64,000 bases of DNA, from NCBI RefSeq assembly GCF_041260155.1, contig NW_027248377.1, forward strand, positions 342,501 through 406,500, given 5' to 3'. Every line of letters starts with the position of its first letter. The first letter of the stretch is position 1. The notes below the pieces were generated by a model. It saw nothing but the letters and a program-made list of their open reading frames with translations. It was not told the DNA's origin and searched no databases. The translations under genes and the position numbers were made by a program. Positions 11,960 to 25,160 of this stretch are shown here, one piece after another. The DNA comes from Ptychodera flava. Its lineage: Eukaryota; Hemichordata; Enteropneusta; Ptychoderidae.

Positions 11960-13099
11960 AAATGAATTCATGGTTTATCATCACTTTGTCCTATGACATT
12001 TCATCACATTAAAATTTTGTCCTCATGATGACTTCATTCAACAATAAAAGCTGGATAAAGGGCACTAAAATTAATCTGCATATTACTAAACTTGTGTAAT
12101 TGGTCTGTAAAGTTGTTCCAAAATTTGCTTCAAACGTTGCACCGACTTCTTAGCTGCGGTGAAAATCACAGAGCTTTTATGGACCCTTAATAAACACACA
12201 CCAGTGAGTAGCCTTTGCAGTGCACTTCACATACACAGAATCATATTGCACTCCTTACCATGCTGCCCTATGTTACATCGTATCACAACCGAGTCAAGAG
12301 TTGGTATTAAAATTTTGTTGCCTTTCATTGCGTGAAGTTCTCTGGCAAAAACAAACATGATCCACAGGAAAGAGGTGTAAATAGGTAACAAGCTGTACTT
12401 TAGAAAATTGTCAAAATTTACAGGATGGAAAATCAGGAAATCTCCACACTACACACACAGACACTAATTGATCAGTTCCTTCCAGCCGACAGGCTTTATT
12501 GATCTATCAACAATTACAGTGGTAGCCTACTCACAAAGTCTTGCAAGCAATATTTGTCTGGAATTTTTGAATATGATGAATAAATGTCATTTTTTCATTA
12601 TACAAGCCTTCCCACCCATGGACTGTTTTCTTCAAAATACTATAAGACACGAGATAGCTAGCCTAGGGTTCAACCCCGGTGCAGGGTATAAAAGACCCCT
12701 AACAGTAACACATCGAAAATTCATAATGGCGCTTGAGTGACAACTGGCAACAGCAAGGTAGACCGCTCCGTGAAAATCAGCTGAAGCCATTCTCAGACAA
12801 ACATTATTGGCATACCATAAACATAGACTGTTTCATCTTAATCATTGCCAGCCATGCAATAAAATATGACTCCATAGTAGTTGACGTACTAATAGGAAAC
12901 TAAAAAAGTCTGTAAATGGTCAGACATATTATGGCGATTTCATGAAAATATTACCTGAAACCCTTTCGGAGCACAACAACAGACCCTATACACAAACAAT
13001 AATAGTAACTATTCATCATTGCTACCAGTGTACCCATGTGATGATGTCCCCGCGATATCTAGAACGATAACTGTAGCCCTATCTAAAATCCCTAACCCT
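11960..13099. other. Helentron copy 1 5' region continued; no gene
   Basis: Partly collinear with 55980-56640. About 290 bases (12110-12400) are missing from copy 2. A segment at about 12610-12920 differs completely from its counterpart (about 56115-56275), so one copy has had a replacement or insertion there. A TATAAAAG lies near 12688 without a recognisable gene. Confidence 0.5.
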
Positions 13100-13843
13100 A
13101 ATCTATGGTTTTGCATCGACCGGGTGCCACGACAAAATTAGCCTATTCAGTCTATGACTCTCGTCGATTGTCACAAAACAATCTTTACGTGGACTATTTT
13201 TATGAAGTAGTAATAATATTGACACCAGTCAAGTTGTTAATCTTCGTGCAGAACCTTTCTTCAGTTTCGAGGTACACGCTTAGGGATACGCTATCGGGCC
13301 CACGTGGGTTTTGGCCCGGCGACGTTGCAGCGTACACAGAAATCGAGCCGACTGTACAAATCTATGCAATGAAAAAGTCAAGTTCGGAACTACAGCTCCC
13401 AGTCGCGATCGAGTCCCAGTCGCGCTCCTTCTCAATGCTTTTGATGCATGTTCCGTATTATTCACTTACTCAATCGTAATCTCAAAGCATCCCAGTCAAA
13501 TCGTGGTATCGAACAAAGGTGCATACATCAAATCATGACATAAAATCAACACACAAATAATCTGACTACTTTGAATTACTTACCGACAGTGCGACACCAC
13601 ACCGACAGTCCACCAAAATCACGCTTCAGAATTTGTACAGCAAAAAGCCGGATAAGCGTACTCACAGCACAGAAAGGCTGTGGAGACAAGCGAAGAACTA
13701 CGTGCTTGTACTTAAAATTCAAGTTATGATACGACGGTGTAACTTGGTTTACGCGACGATGGCGGCGAGACAAAGTGTGCAACTTCAAGCACAGCTTGCC
13801 TGGCTCTATATGGGGGCTCTATGCCGCTAGGGTTCGTGGGTAA
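13100..13843 (-). promoter_or_regulatory. CpG-rich 5' end of Helentron copy 1 with consensus splice donor
   Basis: The outer 5' end is rich in CpG and carries ACGATGGCGGC, resembling a YY1 site (about 13759). In the transcription direction (minus) a consensus donor GTAAGT occurs at 583-578 of 13 kb (ACTTAC on the plus strand at 13578-13583). It is conserved as GTAAGT at 54965 in copy 2. This suggests a promoter plus an untranslated first exon spliced towards the OTU frame. Alternatively it is a captured host promoter and first exon. Confidence 0.45.
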
Positions 13844-14017
13844 AACGTATCAGGCATGCCGCTGTCAACATACTTTTTTGAAAAAAGATAAATTCATTGC
13901 AAAAAAGTGAAAAACAAAACAAAACACATCTACATAACTATGAATGTGTCAAGCGTTTGAACAAATTTAATAAATTAATTCTGTCAATACACACCATTTG
14001 AAGAAGCAGTTGTAAAG

Positions 14018-14312
14018 CGCCCTCAACAGGAGATTTGGTAATGCCTTTTTTGCTCACGTGTTCACACACGTGGGCATATGTCGTAGCGATGTCTGTCTGT
14101 CTGTGTGTCTGTCTGTCTGTCTGTTGGTCCATTTTCTCAAAAACGGCTGAACGTATTTCAGTCAAATTTGGTAGACATCTTCAGAATTCAAATGGCTAGA
14201 ACTGGAAAGGTTTTGGTGGGCGTGGCTTGCATATTAATGAAGTTATCACAGTTTTAATTTTTCTGATACATGGTAGTCTATGGGAAGCCGGTATCTGTGG
14301 TTTGAGGGCGCT
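14018..14312 (+). mobile_element. AGCGCCCTCA-family MITE with (GTCT)n and CACGTG hairpin
   Basis: The ends are inverted: AGCGCCCTCAA at 14018 and TTGAGGGCGCT ending at 14312. Inside are the hairpin GCTCACGTGTTCACACACGTGGGC, then GTCTGTCTG microsatellite (about 14090-14130) and GGTCCATTTTCTCAAAAACGG. A close relative in the same orientation lies at 54432-54696 and a diverged one on the minus strand near 17440-17640. Confidence 0.75.
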
Positions 14313-14506
14313 ATCCCCACGTTACACTCTGGCTAGACGATGCTGAAATTAGACTCGGTTTCGGATTCGGTTTCGGATTCTAGAGACTGAAAGAAATTTT
14401 ATATTTTCAGCCAATTGTTACACTGTGGAATACTGGATTTTCCTTACTTTCCCTGGACCCTTTTTCAGCTAAAATAATATCTAATCACACTAAACAAAGT
14501 GAAAAT

Positions 14507-16285
14507 CAGTATATAGGGATAACTTAGCAATACAAATTTTTTGACAAAATGTCATGTGATCTCGATGACCTTTGACCTTAAATATGAGTATATGTCCATA
14601 ACTCAGTAACCACAAGTGCTACACCCTTCATATTTGGTATGATGGGAGACCTTATGACATCACATCCTGTACCTCATTAATTATGTGCATATCTAATTCT
14701 GAGCCAGCCAATAGAGCTAGAGGTCTGATTTTTGGTATATAGGGATAACTTAGCAATACAATTTTTTTGACAAAATGTCACGTGACCTCGGTGACCTTTG
14801 ACCTCAAATATACATATTTGTCCATAACCCAGTAACCACAAGTGCTACAGCCTTCATGTATGGTATGATGAAACACCTTATGACGCCACATATTGTACCT
14901 CATTAATTATGCGCATATCTAATTTTGAGCGAGCCAATAGAGCTAGAGGTCTGATTTTTGGTATATAGGGATAACTTAGCAATACAATTTTTTGACAAAA
15001 TGTCACGTGACCTCGGTGACCTTTGACCTCAAATATACATATTTGTCCATAACTCAGTAACCACAAGTGCTACAGCCTTCATGTATGGTATGATGAAACA
15101 CCTTATGACGCCACATATTGTACCTCATTAATTATGCGCATATCTAATTTTGAGCGAGCCAATAGAGCTAGAGGTCTGATTTTTGGTATATAGGGATAAC
15201 TTAGCAATACAATTTTTTTGACAAAATGTCACGTGACCTCGGTGACCTTTGACCTCAAATATACATATTTGTCCATAACTCAGTAACCACAAGTGCTACA
15301 GCCTTCATGTATGGTATGATTGGACAGCTTATGACGCCACATATTGTACCTCATTAATTATGCGCATATCTCATTCTGAGCGAGCCAATAGAGCTAGAGG
15401 TCTGATTTTTGTATATAGGGATAACTTAGCAATACAATTTTTTTTGACAAAATGTCACGTGACCTCGGTGACCTTTGACCTCAAATATACATATTTTCCA
15501 TAACTCGGTAACCACAAGTGCTACACCCTTCATGTTTGGTATGATGGGACACGTTATGACGCCACATACTGTACCTCAATAATTATGCGCATATCTCATT
15601 CTGAGCGAGCCAATAGAGCTGGATGTCTGATTTTTGGTATATAGGGATAACTATAGGAGAGAAATTTTTTGACCAAATGTCATGTGACCTCGATGACCTT
15701 TTACCTAAAATATATGTTTATGTCATAAATAAGTAACCACAAGTGCTATGTCCTTTGTATTTAGTAGGATGGGAGACCTTATGACAACACACGCTTTACC
15801 TCATTAATTATGTACACATCTAATTCTGGGCAAGCGAATACAGCTAGAGATCTGATTTTTTGGCATATAGGGATTAATTAGGAATATAATTTTTTTTTTT
15901 GAAAATGTCATGTGACCTTGATGACCTTTGACCTTGATTATACATATATATGCATATTTCAGTAACCACAAGTTCTATACCCTCCAATTTTGATAGGATA
16001 TTAGACCTTAAGATGTCACATCTTGTACCTCATTTATAATGCGCATATGTATTTCTTGGCTGGCCAATACTGCTAGAGGTCTGATCTTTTTTCCCGATTT
16101 AGAACCGTAACTTAGACATGCCTCATGTGTTTCAAATTGGGAACAACGACATAGACCTATGTGCCCATAGATCTCAACATATACACTCCAATGATACTTC
16201 TTAATGACCACATTTTCCTGCCCCATCAAGACTAGTACTCCTATTACAAGTGGGGACTATGTCATTGTAAATGACTTGTTGAGTT
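14507..16285 (-). mobile_element. GTCCCC-family element, copy B2, with ~8 tandem units
   Basis: On the minus strand it starts near 16285 with GTCATTTACAATGAC and TAGTCCCCACTTG. It runs through about seven to eight tandem units of 225-230 bp and stops abruptly at TATATAGGGATAAC (14507), without the terminal hairpin seen in other copies. Each unit carries AGGTCAAAGGTCA followed by a GTCACGTGAC-like box on the minus strand. The three central units (about 14730-15410) are nearly identical, showing recent homogenisation. Confidence 0.85.
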
Positions 16286-16479
16286 AATGGTTGTATCACA
16301 GTATTCGATATATCTAATTCTGTATTTTTTCCATTTTATATTCTGAATAATTACATTAAACATATTTCACTGTCTCCAGTACATTTCATTTAAGTATTTT
16401 CACTTCATGCACTTTATCCCTTTCACACATGTTCAAATATCTGACCAGAGAACAAACACTAAATAGTCCAGGATGGGAG

Positions 16480-17120
16480 CTACAGTGTCATTGACGCTAT
16501 TTTTACTTCAGCCAATTCCTAATTTGCATATTAAATGAATTTTCATACTTAGGGATATTCATCTGAATTGACTTGATCAAAATTGATGTAACTTGCTATG
16601 CACTGTAATACAATATTATTGAAAGTCATTAATCATTTTCTCTTCAGCAAATTCCTAATTTGCATGTTTAATGAACTTTCCTAATTAGAGATATATATCT
16701 GAATTGACTTGACCAAAGTTGACAAAACTTGCTACATATATTGCAGATACCATGATACAACATTATTGACAATCATTAAGCATTTTTACTTAAGTCAATT
16801 CCTAATTTACATATTTAATGAACTTTGCTTATTAGGGATATATACTGGGATTTACTTGATCAAAGTTGGCAAAACATGACAACATTGATGATTATACCTG
16901 GTTAAAACAATATCGAAAGTCATTTCACATTTTCATGTCAGCTAATTTACAATTTGCATATCTAATGAGCTTTCACAGCTCGGCATATATGGCTTGAAGG
17001 ACTTGGCCAACGGTAATTACACTTGCTATATAAATGACAGCAGTCAAAGAACTTTAATATTTTTATTTCAGCTAATTACATATTTGTATACTTCATGACC
17101 TTTGAGAATTAATCAGTGGT
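16480..17120 (-). repeat. ~145-bp tandem array (5 units)
   Basis: Units restart at about 16504, 16648, 16794, 16939 and 17067 with the block CAGCNAATTCCTAATTTGCAT. The units are diverged. The array is probably the interior of the AGCGCCCTCA-family element whose hairpin end lies at 17640. Confidence 0.75.
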
Positions 17121-17439
17121 GATTATTGTTCATTATGTTGATCATAATACTTTCAATGAAGTTGCAAACATGTGGCAAAGGTTCAAATTTACACATAACT
17201 GTATGAAACACGTGAGCATTTTCAGTTCATATCTGGTTTTATTTCACTGACAACAAAACCCCAATCAAATTAATTTCAGTTATGCTCATTTACCTAATTA
17301 TGTATCCATATCATACATTGATTGAACAGGTAATGTCATTGCACTGTTGCAACAGCCTACAAACGTTCACTTCACTCAGACCATTCATTTGTAAGTTATA
17401 ACAAGTTTTAATAAAATACATAATTATGCAAATGAGGCT

Positions 17440-17552
17440 TAATTATGCAAGCCAGACCCACCAAAAACTAATCAGTTCTTGCCATTTGCTAACTGAATCT
17501 ATGTACCAGATTTGATTCTGATCTGATCAGCCGTTTTTGAGATATCGGACCA

Positions 17553-17591
<39 letters not shown>

Positions 17592-17640
17592 TCGCTGCGA
17601 CATATGCTCACGTGTGTGAACACGTGAGCAAAACATACCT
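17440..17640 (-). mobile_element. AGCGCCCTCA-family hairpin end, minus-strand copy
   Basis: On the minus strand it reads GCTCACGTGTTCACACACGTGAGC, then CATATGTCGCAGCGATGTCT with (GTCT)n, then GGTCCGATATCTCAAAAACGG. This matches the copies at 14018 and 54432. The (ACAG)n run is at about 17553-17590. Confidence 0.75.
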
Positions 17641-17908
17641 TTGTTTCCTTTGGGCCATAGAGTTGCCCCAAGGCATTCTGCTTCCCTTGGCTTATGGCCT
17701 CCTGAAACAGACTGTTTTGGGTGACTGTCAGGCTCTTGGGCAAAACATGTATGGTGTTGCCCTCCTTGCAGTCAATATTTATATACAATATTCTCAGCCA
17801 TGGGTTTTGGTACTCAACTCACTCGTTATGCCAAGACCAGTGAATATTCAGTAGTATACGCAAACCCAGCTTGGAAATTGTATGGGATGTTTAGTAGCAT
17901 ACACAGCC

Positions 17909-18068
17909 AGCTCTGAACATGTGAGATTTAAGCGGTTCCATACATTTCCAACAAGTATTATGAAGTTAAGGCCATCTATTTCCAAATACAGCTCTGAAAC
18001 ATGTGAGATTCAAGTTCCATACATTTTCAACAAGTATTATGAAGTTAAGACCATCTATTTCCAAATAC
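17909..18068. repeat. 80-bp tandem duplication (2 copies)
   Basis: Two adjacent copies start at 17909 and 17990 with AGCTCTGAA and end in CCATCTATTTCCAAATAC. They differ at a few bases and small indels. Confidence 0.9.
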
Positions 18069-20474
18069 AGTTAATTTCACTGCTTTGTTTAAATATACCA
18101 TAGTAGGCCATCGATTCAGAAAGTGAAATTTCCAAAATTCTTTACAGTGAAGTTTTCTTACTTTACAGTTGTATAAAGTGATGACAGCTGCATATGATGA
18201 GAGAGTGCAAGAATTCTACACTGGTTGTATTTGCATATAAAGTGTTTTCTTCTGTGTTGTAGCAGCAATCCTTTCATCAAAGGAGTGAGACAGAGGGTAG
18301 TAATTTTTCTGCAGCAAATTTTCCTGTCAAAAATAGCGTAACCGTAGTTTTACAACACCTGCACTATACAACCAGATGTCTTTTAGCTTGTGTTCCCTTA
18401 TTAGTACTTTATGTTCAGTATTAATTTCGGAAAGACTTCTTTAAATTCTAAAGCAGAGTAAATTACTAAGAATGAAGATACAGTCCTGGTACAAAATTGT
18501 CACTTCAAAGGCCATAATGAATATGACATTACTTCTTTCCCATTGACCTGCTAAGCCACACCTTATTTCTGATTTGTTTCTATTTACTCTCTGGAATATT
18601 GGTATTTTAGAATGCGATATGATGGCTATACAAATTGTCCACTGCAAATTTTTTGCATATTTCAGTCTCTGATTTTCTGTGGGCATATTTGATGTTTTTG
18701 AACAAAAAAAAATGGACTGCATTAGATTGCTGTTGCAATGAAAAAATGTTGTGGTCAAAAAATGTGGTTAAATCTTTTAAGTGACATTTTTGAAGAATTT
18801 TGATCAAAATGTACCGGTATACAATCCAGAAAGCTGACAGCGGGTATTTTAACAACCATTCTAGTAATATAAATAATTTGTTTGATTTCCTCCCACCTTC
18901 TGGTTCCACTACCAGTTCATATGTTGTATTAGATTTTGACTGAAAAATCCTACACATTTCAACAACAGAAAAATACTCTGGCAAGGAGCATGTGGTGCAT
19001 GTTCAAGGGCGAAACATTTCTGAAAGTTCAATGACAGTTTGCTGTTTCAAAAGTCAATTGAGTTGTTTTGATATTCTGGTTTTCTGCCCACTTCTTTCTA
19101 TTTTGAAACTACTGTTATTATGCTTCTAAAGCTAGAGAGTTATTCAGGAAACTATTTTAAAGTCAAGCTGAGGAATTGAACTCTTCCATTGGGTATGGCA
19201 TATCTCAATTGTATTTGTTTTGGAAAGATTACAAGACTTTAAAGTCAAATGAAGCTGGGGAGGGAGTCCATGGTATCAGTAAAATTTGTAATGTCTGCTG
19301 ATGGGGAGCAATTGGGTTGGCACCTTGAATTTTACTCTTATATCAGATAAAAAACAAAATCTACTGAAACAAGTTCTAAATATTAATCAAGAGTAATGTA
19401 TTTTTAACTCAGAAATCTTCCAGAATTATATTCAGACAGATTCAAAATCATGTTTTCCTTGGATTAAAGTGTATGTGAAATGGTTTATGATTGCTTACAT
19501 ACTTGTGAACAAGAACAGTGGCTTTGTCATATTCTGAATATATGTTCTGATAATTTTTTTAAATACCCTACTTAAAAATAGGAGAAAATTATTTTTTTCA
19601 TGGATTTTTGTGATTTACTGCCATGCTTCAGATGCTATCAAGCCCCATGAATCAAAATTATTGAAAAACACAGAAGACCCTGACAATTTGCAAAAAATAA
19701 TCCTAGTGTTAACACTAACAGGATGTTTAAAGAACTATTGCTATTTCAATGCAGCAGATAATGAAGTGGAACATTGACAGCCTGCATGTGTCAAACAACC
19801 TCCAACATTTTAGAATTGACTCCTGAATTTTATTTCCAGTGGCAGCTAGCATTTTGCCTCAGGAAATAAAAGATGATTTCTAGCCCTGACACATGTACAA
19901 TGTTTGAAAATGTTTTTCACATTTTCCTGTAAAAATTTCAGTCTTCTTTGAAGTTGCTTGTCTAGGATGTTTGTAAATTGTTATGCAATGCTTGCATCTA
20001 AACTGCTTTGTTTCCCTGTGTGTCCTGGATGATCTGGAATATCACTATTTCTGTCACTTTAACCATAGACATACACCTCTACTGGCTATTGTTTTAACCG
20101 AATGATGTACTCTGTATTATCACATGCACTTGCCTTTGTCCTCGCCAACAAAAAATATGGAATTTTATACCTTTGTCATTCTATGTCACAAAGACCTGGC
20201 TCATTAGTATTATCAATTTTGTTGCGTTTAAACTTTTATCTGCATCAACCTTTAATCCTTCAATGTGCCTGTCAATGTAAGCAAACAACATGATGGCCAG
20301 TATTTCTCCTGTGACTGAAATTTTAGCCTGACATGAAATTAAATAATCATTAAAACCATGTACAATAATCTACCAATTGAAAGTACATCTTCTTGAGGTG
20401 ATAACATAATTAACTTCCATCAATATAGGTACGAGCATTACAATTTCTCCTAAGCAAACACTTTTACTACACAA
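18069..20474. other. No gene recognised
   Basis: AT-rich sequence with only short random open frames. No repeat structure, splice-bounded exon or RNA gene could be supported. Confidence 0.5.
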
Positions 20475-21452
20475 GTCATCGTTGATGACACAGTCCCCAC
20501 TTGTTAATGGGTACTTTGATTGCAGGTCCTCAGAGAGGATCAGAGTCTTCTTCATAAGGTCAGTGATAAAAATATTTCTGAATAAATTCGCTTGATACAT
20601 GTCTGAGCTGTAGTTCAGGACATGAAAAAATCATAATAAAATGGCTACATGGCGGCCTTATTGGATCGTATCACAAAACAAATCAATGTGCATATGTATG
20701 ACATAGGTCAATGTCCTTGTACCAACTTTCAATATATCGGTTGAAATATGAGTTTAATGGCTCTGTACATGAAAAAATCGTAACAAAATGGCCGCACGGT
20801 GGCCATATTGGATCGTATCACAAAACAAATTGATGTGCATAGCTATGACATTGGTCAATGTCCTTGTACCAACTTTGAATAAAATCTGTTGAAACATGTC
20901 TGAGTTATAGCTCTGTACATGAAAAAATCGTAATAAAATGGCTGCCTAGCGGCCATATTGGATCGTATCACAAAACAAATTGACGTGCATATGTAAGACA
21001 TAGGTCAATGTCCTTGTAACAAGTTTGAATACAATCAGTTGAGATATGCCTGAGTTATGGCTCTGTACATGAAAAAAAATCAAAACAAAATGGCCGCCAG
21101 GCGGCCATATTGGATTGTATCACAAAACAAATTGGTGTGCATATCTATGTTATTGGTCAATGTCCTTGTACCAACTTTGAATAAAATCGGTTGAAACATG
21201 CCTGAGTAATGGCTATATACATGAAAAAATCGTAATAAAATGGCCACACGGCAGCCATATTGGATCGTATCACAAAACAAATCGACATGCATCTGTATGA
21301 CATATGAAGTAATCCTTGTAACAAGTTTGAATGAAATCGCTCCAGGCATCCCTGAGATATCTGCGTGAACGGATGGACACATGCACGCACGGACCCACGT
21401 ACGGAAATGACCAAACTTATAAGTCCCCCAGATGGTGTCCGTGGGGACTAAA
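20475..21452 (+). mobile_element. GTCCCC-family element, copy B3
   Basis: Starts GTCATCGTTGATGACACAGTCCCCAC and ends AAGTCCCCCAGATGG...GTGGGGACTAA, so both ends match copy B1. The interior consists of about five 150-bp units (ATGGCCGC...GGCCATATTGGATCGTATCAC...CAATGTCCTTGTACCAAC), different from the 225-bp units of B1 and B2. The family therefore swaps internal arrays between conserved ends. Confidence 0.82.
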
Positions 21453-24436
21453 ACCATCTGCACAAAGTTTCATCAGATTTGGTACAGTTGTACCAGAAAC
21501 AGCGCTCTAATCTCGAATTATGCAAATTAGACCTAATTATGCATGCCACACCAATATAAATGGACCTGCATATGTATGCCACAGTGTAGTATCCTTGTAC
21601 CAAGTTTAAAAAGAATTGGCACAGGAATATCTCAGATATCTGCATTCATGAGCCCCTATGCATGGACACAGCATTAATATTAATTTCATCCTGGAATGCG
21701 AGCTATGTAAGCAGTCTGAAATCACCAAACTGCGCCGGCAAACTGCGCCGGCGCATTTCAAACTGCGCCCCCATTTTGCGCCGGTATATTGCGCCGCCCA
21801 AACTGCGCCCTTACTCTGCGCCATTGCGAAGTTTCAATGTCAAGCACGGTATTAATAGTCTATTTTGGTTTAGTCAGGTGTTTTCAAAGAAATATTCATG
21901 TTTTTCGTGGGAAATATGTTGAAATGTGTCACTAAAATGGGGAGGATGGGAGTAATTTTTTTCCGACACGTATGTGAAGTATGTAGGCCTAATAGCATCA
22001 CCCGAGAGGGAAGGTAAGCTTAACTCGGCCAGTCGAGTGTCATTTGCATCGTAAATCGACCTTTGGATCTGTTTGTAGTTTCTACCCGAACCTTGTCGGT
22101 AAATACTTTCACAGTTAAAAAAGACGCTAAATTTTACTCTCAAACTATTTCGATGGCCAAATATCTCTGCCATTATACGTTTCGTAGGGTAACTCTATAC
22201 TCAGTATATGTCTGAATAGGCGGTGAGGCCGTAAACCGGACACCCCATACTCATTCCCTTGTTTGATCGGAACCTCGTGGACCGTAATTCTTGCTCTAAT
22301 TCTGCGACCTTTGAATCGTCCAATAATTGCTACTTCCAATTCATTACGACCCCAACTGATAAGGAATGCGACTGATTCTGAGACTCTCAGTTCATAGAAG
22401 AGTCAAAGTGCGATAACGTTTGCGACTGAACTTGAGATTCCCATTTCGCTTTGTGATGTATATTTGCGAGTGAATTTGAGACCGGGTCTGAGACTCTCAT
22501 TTAACGTGCAAACAGCAAATGCGACCGTCCTTAATACGACTGACTTCCTGACGTAAGGTGTAAGGGTACCGGAAATCGACAAGTGCGAGGCTAAAGTTAG
22601 GCAGGGGACCGTGAGCGAATGTGAGGGCTTGAAGTGTACGTGCTCACTTTGAAAGTGCGAGCGATAGTGAGAATGTGAAGTGAACTCGGTCTGTACATAG
22701 TTAGTGCTTGTCAGCATTTATTTCATCACTTTGGTCGAATGAAAACTTACGATCAAAGTCATTGCTAAAACAGCGATACGATCTCCATGGAAGTACAGTG
22801 CTGTGTATCATGAGCGAACCGCTGAGTGAATTCATCATTGAAGTCCCCGATGGAAATTATTGCAACACATTTATTTCCAAACACCAAAAAGTTGATATAT
22901 ACGTCTAAATAAAAATATGAATGAGACATTCATCTTTACATAATGGAGAATAGAATATTATATCTGACTACAAAGAACTTTATTTACCAGGTTTTAAAAA
23001 TCAGCGAGAGACTGATCGACCTTGGACGTACGATTCACAGACTGATTCAAAGTGCTTGTCAAAGTGAAAGGGGACGCCATGAACACTCAATCCCGATGGG
23101 TATTTATATAGTTGTGTCAAAAACGGGAGTCACGACCGTGATTAGGTTATTCAGAGTCAATTAACCTTGAAATGGACCAAACGATAGCACACATACAATC
23201 TACGTCTAGCGTCCTGTGACACTATGGCCGATTTCCGAGTCCCTGTCGCGGTTTGGAAAACGACCTGCTGACAGCTGATGACAAAACGCGCTCATACTTT
23301 TGATCATAGACCCTGGAGCGATGTTTTGATGGATTTCTAGCTTCCTTACCCTATAAACAACTTGAAACTAAAATGAAAGACGAATTTCAAAAAAGATCCG
23401 TGAACGGACGAGAGGTTTCCTGTAGAAACTTCAGATATTTACTGAGGCGGATCATCTATTTTTTTACATCCATGGGCGGATCATGGCAGTGAAATTTACC
23501 TCAATGGATGGATCAATCGGAGCACCGAGAATATGGCATTTCCCGTTTGATTTCCAAAACATCATCGTGGAGTTTCTAACAGAAAGGAAACAAATTGAAA
23601 CGACAACTGATATCGTGTCATTTAAATAGGGCTTTTAATTGTTCATTCATTTTAGTTATTATCGTCGTGCCGTTTTAGAAGATTTGTGAGGACCTAAACG
23701 ACATCATGTGTTGGTCCATTGCCATGGAATCCTATGCCAACGAAAGGCGGTGACTTTTTTCAAAGTTGAATAAAATTTCCTTTTTGGTTGTGTTAGTCAA
23801 TTAATCGAAATATTTTTGTTCCCAATTGATCATAAACCCTCGATTCTCCCGTCTATGATTCGATATTCACTGACTCATTCTTTCTCTTCTTTGTCGATCG
23901 ATGAAAGTAATTTAATCTTCAATACTCTGTCCTAATTTGACAGATGTAACATCTTCACCTATATTGTCATTAGTTTCTAACCAACGTACAAAAACTTGGC
24001 CCGTTTGCCAAAGCACATGGGTCTATGATTGCATGAACGGCCGTACTCTATGCATTGGGAAGATATTCATGTTGCAGTCTGCCCGAAAACAAAACAAAAC
24101 CCGAGGATGTTTAGGCGATAACAAAGGCGATGACTCAGTTGAATAAAACAAACTAAACTTTTCGGACATCATATTTTTATCTTGGCGTCGGTTCGATGTG
24201 CGACCATACGCTGAGAGCCCATATTCTCCATAAACAGATAAAGCTAGTCATTACGATTCTGCGACAAATCCGTGGTGTTTCTCGCCATGAACGTCCTTGA
24301 ACCTGTAGGCGCGACCATTGTTTTTTTATGTGTTCCGTGCTTGATGATTGGTAGAATTATGTATCAAAATTTGAATACATGTGACTAAATCCTGTGATTG
24401 TTAGGCAATTGACGGTGTGTAGGGGCGAGACGGAAG

Positions 24437-24490
24437 GCAACAATCCAAGGACCAAGCTAGGGAGCAACAATCCAAGGACCAAGCTAGGGA
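24437..24490. repeat. 27-bp tandem duplication
   Basis: Two exact adjacent copies of a unit starting GCAACAATCCAAGGACC (24437-24463 and 24464-24490). Confidence 0.9.
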
Positions 24491-25106
24491 GCATCATGCA
24501 TTGCATGCTTTCTAACAATGAGCCGCGTGTTTCCATATCTATATACCATACGAAATCCGGCTTTGACCAGTGTTCCTGTCCTATTTCGGAGGATAACTTT
24601 CGAGCTGCGTAACCGATGTTGAGGTTCAGATATCCGAATATCTTTCGTGTTCGAAAGGCTTATTGATTTACAGTGAATACAACTTTTGTATAATTAGTTT
24701 ACGTGTACATAACCCAGCACACGGGGCAAAGCCAAATAAAAATACCAGGTTGGAAATTTTCAGCGGGTCGCTCTCATCAGAGGTCGAGGAAAAAAATATG
24801 TCGGTATCGTTGCTCCGCCATGTTTATTGTTGTTTGTGCGACTAGTTTGAAAGTCATAGACTTTCTTAACGGTGAAATTCATATTGCCATTCAATATTTT
24901 ACACACGAAGTCACCTGTCCCCTCCATTCGGAAGCAAAAACGTTCACACAGAATGTTTTTATAGTGAAAACTTAGCTCCAGGCCGTGACATGTCTCTCTA
25001 GAGTTACGAAGAAACTTCGTAAATCGAAATCGACATCAACATTGAGCGGTGATCGTGAACCGTTAAATAAATGTCGGCAAAATAAAACATCAAATGGCTA
25101 AACTTT

Positions 25107-25107
<1 letters not shown>

Positions 25108-25158
<51 letters not shown>
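25108..25158. repeat. (GA)n microsatellite
   Basis: About 24-25 uninterrupted GA dinucleotides, within the 4.8-kb TIR element. Confidence 0.95.

Positions 25159-25160
<2 letters not shown>

Larger units (their letters stand above)
1760..13843 (-). mobile_element. Helentron copy 1 (rolling-circle DNA transposon), with nested insertion
   Basis: An OTU-Rep-helicase coding region (1760-8528) is preceded by about 5.3 kb of 5' non-coding DNA (8529-13843). The whole length to about 3250 is collinear with the inverted copy at 54.73-62.66 kb, which supports treating it as one element or one duplicated segment. Collinearity at the 5' side ends just past the shared GGGTTCGTGGGTAAAA (near 13843). The 5' part contains a 26-bp minisatellite, a small MITE-like stretch shared by both copies, a CpG-rich promoter-like end and a later 1.5-kb insertion (10423-11955). 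The 3' terminus is not resolved. Confidence 0.8.

Noticed and set aside
12655-12700. GGTTCAACCCCGGTGCA, resembling a tRNA B box, next to TATAAAAG
   Set aside because: No A box, acceptor pairing or cloverleaf could be drawn; a degenerate tRNA-derived SINE is possible but unsupported.
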